Assembly (NCBI RefSeq): GCF_013031405.1 | Contig: NZ_WPZY01000006.1 | Coordinates: forward strand, 220,475-284,474 | DNA length: 64,000 bases | DNA from: Ruegeria sp. HKCCD8929 | GTDB taxonomy: Bacteria > Pseudomonadota > Alphaproteobacteria > Rhodobacterales > Rhodobacteraceae | Direction: 5' to 3' | Shown: positions 59,233 to 64,000 of the stretch, piece after piece | Layout: every line of letters starts with the position of its first letter | Position numbering within the stretch: position 1 is the stretch's first letter | Program-made: the position numbers and the translations under genes | Notes under the pieces: model-generated | The model's database searches: none | The model's input: only the letters and a program-made list of their open reading frames with translations | What the model was told of the DNA's origin: nothing

Positions 59233-60390
59233 TCAGAGCGGCACGACCTGCACCGCCTGCCCTTTGGCGGACAGGGCGATCTTGCCATCGCACAGGCGCA
59301 ATGCGTCTTCGCCAAACACCTCATAGCGCCAGCCGGACAAGGCCGCCACGGACCGCTCCCCAGCAGCGATTTGATCCAGTTCGGAACTGGTGGCGATCAG
59401 CTTGGCCGCCACGCCTGCGCTTTCGGTCTTGGATTTCAGCAGCACCCGCAACAGATCGGCCAGTGCCGGGTTCACTTGCAGCTTGTCGCGGCTGTTGTCC
59501 AGACGCGGCATCCGGTCCGGCGGGCAATTCACCCCGCGCTTGACGGCGGCCAGAATACCCTCGGCGATCACCCCCTTGCGCGCCTCACGCAAGAGCAATC
59601 GCGAACCGCCCAGATCGGCGGGCGTTTTGGGCTTGGTCGAGGCCATCTCGATCAGCGCGTCGTCCTTGAACACCCGGTTGCGGGGCACGTTGTTTTCCTG
59701 CGCATAGGCCTCGCGAAACTGCGCCAGCTCGCGCACCACGGCCAGGAACTTGGCCGAACTGGTCCGGGTCTTGATCCGCCGCCACGCCTCTTCGGGGCGA
59801 ATGTCATAAGTGGCCGGATCGGTGAGGATCTGCAATTCCTCTGCCACCCAGTGCTGGCGGCCGGATTTCGCAAGCTCAGCCGCGAGATGTTCGTATATCC
59901 GCCGCAGATGCGTGACATCGGCCAGCGCATAGGTCTTCTGCGCCTCGCTCAGCGGGCGCCGCGACCAGTCGGTAAAGCGTGAGGTCTTGTCGAGCCCCTG
60001 TTTGCAAATCTTGCGCACCAGGGTTTCATACCCGACCTGCTCACCAAAGCCGCACACCATCGCCGCAACCTGCGTGTCGAATAGCGGGATCGGGAATACG
60101 CCGGATTCAACCCAGAAGATTTCGAGATCCTGCCGGGCCGCGTGGAACACCTTGACCACGTTTTTGTTGCGGAAGAGATCCAGCAGAGGTTCCAGCGACA
60201 GGCCCTCGGCCAGCGGGTCGACCAGAACGGCGGTCTCGTCCCCCTCACCGGGATAGGCCAGCTGGATCAGACACAGGCGGGAGTAATAGGTTCTCTCACG
60301 CAGAAACTCGGTATCGACGGTGACGTAAGGATGGGCGGCGGCGGTCTGGCAGAATTCGGCCAGCTCCTGCGTGGTGGTCAAAGTTTTCAT
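59233..60390 (-). CDS. rnd: Ribonuclease D
   Basis: A 385-residue 3'-5' exoribonuclease that trims tRNA and other small RNA ends. The DEDD exonuclease residues lie in YVTVDTEFLRERTYYSRLCL, VVKVFHAARQDLEIFW and KTYALADVTHLRRIYEHL; a C-terminal HRDC domain follows from about residue 210 (REAYAQENNVPRNRVFKDD). Lies downstream of purM-purN on the same strand after a 130-base gap. Confidence 0.94.
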   Translation of the reverse strand: MKTLTTTQELAEFCQTAAAHPYVTVDTEFLRERTYYSRLCLIQLAYPGEGDETAVLVDPLAEGLSLEPLLDLFRNKNVVKVFHAARQDLEIFWVESGVFPIPLFDTQVAAMVCGFGEQVGYETLVRKICKQGLDKTSRFTDWSRRPLSEAQKTYALADVTHLRRIYEHLAAELAKSGRQHWVAEELQILTDPATYDIRPEEAWRRIKTRTSSAKFLAVVRELAQFREAYAQENNVPRNRVFKDDALIEMASTKPKTPADLGGSRLLLREARKGVIAEGILAAVKRGVNCPPDRMPRLDNSRDKLQVNPALADLLRVLLKSKTESAGVAAKLIATSSELDQIAAGERSVAALSGWRYEVFGEDALRLCDGKIALSAKGQAVQVVPL

Positions 60391-60496
60391 TCGCGATTTG
60401 ATTTCTTGCTTTTATTCTTGGTGCGGCCCAATCGATCTGCCCCAATGGATCTACCGTCGTGCCGGGTTATGCTTGTGACCATAGGCCGAACCCGAG

Positions 60497-60515
60497 GCGG
60501 GTGTAAATCACCCGC
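60497..60515 (-). repeat. Stem-loop just after purN
   Basis: On the minus strand GCGGGTG-ATTTA-CACCCGC, a perfect 7-bp stem 8 bases after the purN stop codon, without a following T run. Possibly a factor-dependent terminator or stabiliser. Confidence 0.5.
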
Positions 60516-60522
60516 TGCCGCC

Positions 60523-61119
60523 TTATGGCAACAAGACGGGCCGCCGATCACCGGCAGCAAAGCGGCGCAGAACCGCCGGATAGAGCTTGTGTTCCCACTC
60601 CAGAACCCGCGCGGCGAGCGTGTCCGGCGTGTCTCCGGGCACGACCGGTATGCGCGCCTGACCCAGAATGGGGCCGTCATCCAGCGCCGCCGTGACCTCA
60701 TGCACCGTGCAGCCATGCTCCGTATCTCCGGCCTCCAGCGCGCGGGCATGGGTGTTGAGCCCCTTGTATTTGGGCAGCAGCGAGGGATGGATGTTCAGCA
60801 TCCGCCCCTGAAACTGCGACACAAAGCCCACGGTCAGAACCCGCATGAACCCGGCAAGGCAGACGATATCCGCCTCCGCCGCAAGCAGAGGCTTGACCAG
60901 TTCCGCCTCAAATGCCGCCCGGTCGCCTGCAAAGGGGAGATGGTCCACCACTGCCGTCGCAATGCCCCGCGCGGCGGCCTTTTTCAGACCACCCGCCTCG
61001 GCATCGTTCGATATCACCAGACAGGGCCGCACCGGATGATCTCCGATCATGCTGTCGACCAGCGAGACCATGTTGGACCCGCCACCCGAGATCAGAATGG
61101 CGACGCGCTTGTGGCTCAC
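60523..61119 (-). CDS. purN: Phosphoribosylglycinamide formyltransferase
   Basis: A 198-residue folate-dependent transformylase of purine synthesis. [17 protein letters not shown] binds the substrate phosphate; the catalytic Asn/His and Asp are in [18 protein letters not shown] and [15 protein letters not shown]. Its ATG overlaps the purM stop (ATGA at 61116-61119). Confidence 0.95.
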   Translation of the reverse strand: MSHKRVAILISGGGSNMVSLVDSMIGDHPVRPCLVISNDAEAGGLKKAAARGIATAVVDHLPFAGDRAAFEAELVKPLLAAEADIVCLAGFMRVLTVGFVSQFQGRMLNIHPSLLPKYKGLNTHARALEAGDTEHGCTVHEVTAALDDGPILGQARIPVVPGDTPDTLAARVLEWEHKLYPAVLRRFAAGDRRPVLLP

Positions 61120-62162
61120 AGCAGCGCGCCTGTATAGGTGACACCCGCCTGTGCGGTAACTTCACCGATGCGCGCCACGGTCTCGCCCTCGGCGGCCAGA
61201 AGGTCAGCCAAGGCGTCGGCCTGATCCGCCGCGCAAACCACGATCATGCCAATGCCGCAGTTGAAGGTCTTGAGCATTTCGCCCTCGGCGATCCCACCCG
61301 TCTCGGCCATCCAGCCGAAGACCGGCGGCAGGGTCCAAGCGTTCAGGTCGATCTCGGCGCCCAGCCCCTCGGGCAGCACGCGCGGCAGGTTCTCTGTCAG
61401 GCCACCGCCGGTGATATGGGCCAGCGCGTGCACACCCCCGGCCCGGATCGCCGCCAGCGCCGGTTTCACGTAAAGCCGCGTGGGCGTCAGCAGCGCCTCC
61501 CCCAACGCGCCGTCGCCAAAGGGATTGGCCGCGTCCCAGCCCAGCCCGGAATGCTCGACCAGCTTGCGCACCAGCGAATAGCCGTTGGAATGCACCCCGT
61601 CCGAGGCCAGCCCCAGCAGCACGTCGCCTTCCTGCACGCCCGCAGGCAGGGCCGTGCCCCGCTCCATCGCGCCGACGGCAAAGCCCGCCAGATCGAAGTC
61701 ACCCTCGGGATACATGCCCGGCATCTCGGCGGTCTCGCCCCCGATCAGCGCGCAGCCCGAGCGCACGCAGCCCTCGGCAATGCCTTCGATGATCCGCGCG
61801 GCGATCTCGGTCTCCAGCTTGCCGGTGGCGAAATAGTCGAGGAAGAACAGCGGCTCGGCGCCCTGACAGATCAGGTCGTTGACGCACATGGCCACCAGAT
61901 CGATGCCCACGCCGTCCACCACGCCGGTATCGATGGCGATCCGCAGCTTGGTGCCCACCCCGTCGGTGGCCCCCACCAGAATGGGATCGCTGTAACCGGC
62001 GGCCTTGAGGTCGAACAGCGCGCCGAACCCGCCCAGCCCGCTCATCACGCCGGAACGGTCGGTCCGCTTGGCCGCAGGCTTGATCCGGTCGACCAGCGCG
62101 TTACCCGCATCGATATCCACGCCCGCATCGGCATAGGTCATGCCGTTCTTGCCCGCTGTCAT
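61116..62162 (-). CDS. purM: Phosphoribosylformylglycinamidine cyclo-ligase (AIR synthetase)
   Basis: A 348-residue ATP-dependent enzyme. [54 protein letters not shown] and [12 protein letters not shown] are the PurM signature blocks. It pairs with purN downstream as the usual purMN operon. Divergent from the tRNA at 62269. Confidence 0.95.
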   Translation of the reverse strand: MTAGKNGMTYADAGVDIDAGNALVDRIKPAAKRTDRSGVMSGLGGFGALFDLKAAGYSDPILVGATDGVGTKLRIAIDTGVVDGVGIDLVAMCVNDLICQGAEPLFFLDYFATGKLETEIAARIIEGIAEGCVRSGCALIGGETAEMPGMYPEGDFDLAGFAVGAMERGTALPAGVQEGDVLLGLASDGVHSNGYSLVRKLVEHSGLGWDAANPFGDGALGEALLTPTRLYVKPALAAIRAGGVHALAHITGGGLTENLPRVLPEGLGAEIDLNAWTLPPVFGWMAETGGIAEGEMLKTFNCGIGMIVVCAADQADALADLLAAEGETVARIGEVTAQAGVTYTGALL

Positions 62163-62268
62163 GGTTCATCCCTCATGGTTGCTTTCGCGCGGGTTAGTCG
62201 ATTGTGCCCGCGCATGCAACGGTCAGGCTTGACGCGGGCCGTCACCGTGATACCCAAGGCGCTCAGGC

Positions 62269-62345
62269 GGGCCTGTAGCTCAATTGGTTAGAGCAGAGCG
62301 CTCATAACGCTTTGGTTGGGGGTTCGAGTCCCTCCGGGCCTACCA
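62269..62345 (+). tRNA. tRNA with CAT anticodon (Ile2 or elongator Met)
   Basis: 77 bases: acceptor GGGCCTG / CGGGCCT, D arm GCTC...GAGC, anticodon stem GAGCG / CGCTT with loop CTCATAA (CAT), T arm with GTTCGAGTC and an encoded CCA. The anticodon arm and TTTGGTT variable region look more like the lysidine-modified isoleucine tRNA than elongator methionine, but the isotype is not certain. It is not an initiator, as the G-C-rich initiator anticodon stem is missing. Confidence 0.9.
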
Positions 62346-62530
62346 TTTTCCCGCAAGTCACTGAAATACTGTAGCATTTTTTGAAAGATGCTGGCTATCC
62401 CGAAAAAGTCGCCCAATAACTGCTGACCGTTTGATTTCATTTATTTCCTGAGGCCCATCTGGAGCGCGAGCCAAAACACAACTTCGAAGGACTACGAATG
62501 GCTTGTGGATACTTCAGCGCGAAGAGTAAA
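62346..62530. other. Lower-GC segment between tRNA and insertion sequence
   Basis: About 185 bases, visibly richer in A/T than the core genome and without a supported gene. A short frame from ATG 62498 (MACGYFSAKSKKT...) runs into the insertion sequence and could be the cut 5' end of a gene. AAAAGTCGCC at 62404-62413 recurs at 63897-63906 beyond the insertion sequence. Confidence 0.4.
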
Positions 62531-62548
62531 AAAACGTATGGCCCGCCC

Positions 62549-62789
62549 GGTCTGCAAGAGCTTTATTTTTGATGGCACCCTTTGGTCTGCATCAACGTAT
62601 ACGGCATATCGGCCTCAAGCCGTTGCCAAGATGGAGATCCGCACGTCCTGGTCTCATAAAAGTCACGGCGTCGTTGCGCCATCTTTTGTATCAGGCTTCC
62701 GGGACGCCGGTTCGACCGTCAGGCCATCTTTCTAAAAGTCCTCCCGCAGATTGTATGGGCCAGTCGACATCTGCCGCTGACCGATTGGT
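62549..62789 (-). ncRNA. Candidate bridge-RNA region of the IS1111 element
   Basis: Non-coding sequence downstream of the transposase within the element. In IS1111-group relatives the bridge RNA that pairs with donor and target DNA is encoded in this end, so the assignment is by position and family knowledge. I did not derive its fold or its pairing loops. Confidence 0.45.
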
Positions 62790-63824
62790 TCATCCCGTTG
62801 GAACTGTCGCAAACGCCGGCTGGAAGGTGACACCACGGCGCAACGTCGCCCACGCGATACGGGCAAGCTTGTTGGCCAGCGCTACCACCACAATGTTGCG
62901 GTGCCGCCGGGCGAGAAGGCCACGCAACCATGCTCCGAGCGATGTCTGGCTTCGGGCAAGAGACGGCAATGCCGCCCTGGCGCCATGGATCAGGAGTGTT
63001 CGCAGATACTTGTTGCCACGCTTGGAGATCCCGAGCAGCCTCGGTTTGCCACCAGTAGAATATTGTCGGGGCACGATCCCCAGCCACGCACCGAGATCCC
63101 GGGCCTTGTCGAAGTTCGAGGCATCGCCCAGTGCCGCGACGAGCGCGGTGGCGTTAAGCGCACCGATCCCCGGGATCGACGCCAGGCGGCGCGTGGCGGC
63201 ATCCTTGCGGGTGAACTCAATAAATTCCTGATCCAGGGCTCTGATGCGGCGGTCCAGATCGATCCATTCCTCCTTCAACTCAAAAAGCAGCCGACGCACC
63301 CGATTGCCGGCCATGAAATCTGCATCGGCGAGCAGCGCGTCCACAGCCTGCTCGAGCTTGCAGCGGCCTTGTGGAATTATGGTGCCGCGTTCAAGAAGTA
63401 TCGCGCGCAACTGATTGGTCAGAGTCGTGCGCGCACGCACCAGACGCGAGCGAACCCGGTGGAGCGACTGGACATCAAGCTGCTCCTGTGTCTTGAGCCC
63501 GACGAAACGCATGGTTGGACGAGTCGCGGCTTCGGCGATCGCTTCTGCGTCACGGTCGTCATTCTTCTGGGCCTTGACATAGGGTCGGACATATTCCGGT
63601 GACATCAGCCGGACCTCATGCCCCTTCTCGGTAAGAAGACGCCCCAGATGGTGCGCGCCGCAACAGGCTTCCATGGCAATCACGCACGGTGGCAACTGCG
63701 CAGCAAATCCCGGGATCGTCTTCGGCTGCATTCGCCGACGCAGCACCACTTTCCCGGTTTCGTCGAGGCCAGCAATGCTGCAGCTGTTCTTGCCAAGGTC
63801 AATCCCCACTATTGTGATCGTCAT
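62790..63824 (-). CDS. IS110-family (IS1111 group) transposase
   Basis: A 344-residue RNA-guided-type recombinase. The RuvC-like DEDD residues are D9 (VGIDLGKNS), E52 (AMEACCGAHH), D89 and D92 (KNDDRDAEAI); the C-terminal transposase domain shows ASIPGIGALNATALVAALGD and GGKPRLLGISKRGNKYLR. The ATG at 63824 has AAGGAG upstream. Length and motifs look intact, so the element may be active. Confidence 0.93.
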   Translation of the reverse strand: MTITIVGIDLGKNSCSIAGLDETGKVVLRRRMQPKTIPGFAAQLPPCVIAMEACCGAHHLGRLLTEKGHEVRLMSPEYVRPYVKAQKNDDRDAEAIAEAATRPTMRFVGLKTQEQLDVQSLHRVRSRLVRARTTLTNQLRAILLERGTIIPQGRCKLEQAVDALLADADFMAGNRVRRLLFELKEEWIDLDRRIRALDQEFIEFTRKDAATRRLASIPGIGALNATALVAALGDASNFDKARDLGAWLGIVPRQYSTGGKPRLLGISKRGNKYLRTLLIHGARAALPSLARSQTSLGAWLRGLLARRHRNIVVVALANKLARIAWATLRRGVTFQPAFATVPTG

Positions 63825-63906
63825 GGTCCGCTCCTTCTGCTTGTTCGAATCATCGGCAATCCTAACCGAGGCGCCGGGGAGGGCGGGCCATTCCATAAAA
63901 GTCGCC

Positions 63907-64000
63907 TAGTTGAGCCCTATTTGTTTTCTGAACTTTCTTTCTGTCTAGGGTCAGGATGCATTGATTTTCGCTGCTCTGCGTGATTCACGGCTCGGAAAAC
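63907..64000. other. Right edge, possibly another mobile-element end
   Basis: Ninety-four bases of lower-GC sequence after the insertion sequence. CTAGGGTCAGGATGCATTGA followed by a GTGATTCACGGCTCG stretch looks like the terminal region of another insertion sequence, but too little is visible to call it. Confidence 0.25.

Larger units (their letters stand above)
62531..63895 (-). mobile_element. IS110-family insertion sequence, IS1111 group
   Basis: About 1.36 kb containing one transposase gene. An 11-base inverted repeat ATGGCCCGCCC occurs at 62538-62548 and, inverted, at 63881-63891; subterminal repeats of 11-13 bases a few bases inside the ends are characteristic of the IS1111 group. Exact ends are therefore estimated. 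The 240 bases between the transposase stop and the left-coordinate repeat are non-coding, the position where IS1111 elements encode their guide (bridge) RNA. Confidence 0.75.

Noticed and set aside
63907..64000. Second insertion sequence beginning at the right edge
   Set aside because: Only 94 bases are available and no inverted-repeat partner or transposase is visible.

Overview
The window is GC-rich (roughly 60-68% in most genes), densely packed chromosomal DNA from an alphaproteobacterium, most likely a marine Rhodobacteraceae of the Roseobacter group (Ruegeria/Silicibacter-like). The grounds are: a lexA gene preceded by the alphaproteobacterial box GAAC-N7-GAAC; a B12-dependent class II ribonucleotide reductase; a non-pyrrolysine MttB-family methyltransferase with a separate corrinoid protein; a TAXI-type TRAP transporter; and the order ppiD-trpE...trpG-trpD-trpC-moaC-moeA-lexA/comEC-gltX-gltA, which I associate with this family from general knowledge rather than a search.

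Layout. 1-8.3 kb: cardiolipin synthase, then a peptide-type ABC importer operon (binding protein, alpha/beta hydrolase, two permeases, a low-GC small gene, two ATPases). 8.4-13.1 kb (minus): an acetyltransferase and a TAXI-TRAP uptake operon ending in a universal stress protein. 13.5-20.9 kb: tRNA-Leu(CAA), DedA-like and DsbB-like membrane proteins, HNH nuclease, pseudouridine synthase, VOC and monooxygenase proteins, a frameshifted GNAT gene, esterase, alkylation-repair glycosylase, MFS transporter and a phytoene-synthase-fold protein. 20.9-28.9 kb: citramalate synthase, cysteinyl-tRNA synthetase, YjbR protein, aminotransferase, outer-membrane barrel, MttB methyltransferase and an EF-hand protein. 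29.5-33.2 kb: nrdJ, with a structured downstream region and NrdR-like boxes upstream. 33.7-39 kb: lipoprotein, tRNA-Pro(TGG), DUF192 protein, double cold-shock protein, pdxH, fabI, gpt, a 59-residue conserved-looking small protein and an aminotransferase. 39.1-49.4 kb: the ppiD-trpE-hutD block, a minus-strand polysaccharide-deacetylase-like gene, then trpG-trpD-trpC-moaC-moeA and lexA. 49.4-58.6 kb: comEC, gltX, gltA, a DHFR-like protein, a radical SAM protein with two LexA boxes, a corrinoid protein, a DUF1638 protein and sufE. 58.7-62.2 kb: lipoprotein, rnd, purN and purM. The right end holds a CAT-anticodon tRNA followed by an IS110-family (IS1111-group) insertion sequence.

How genes work together. 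The trp, moa/moe, TRAP, ABC, purMN, cimA/NDUFAF6-like and esterase/glycosylase clusters are joined by stop-start overlaps, so they are read as translationally coupled operons. Corrinoid chemistry recurs (nrdJ, mttB, the corrinoid protein, DUF1638), although the methyltransferase and its probable carrier are 28 kb apart. LexA is predicted to repress its own gene and the radical SAM gene at 55-56 kb. No CRISPR array, prophage or classical defence island is visible. The least ordinary items are the low-GC small gene inside the ABC operon, the 59-residue protein with a 14-nt perfect anti-Shine-Dalgarno complement, the LexA-controlled radical SAM gene, and the IS1111 element with a candidate bridge-RNA region.
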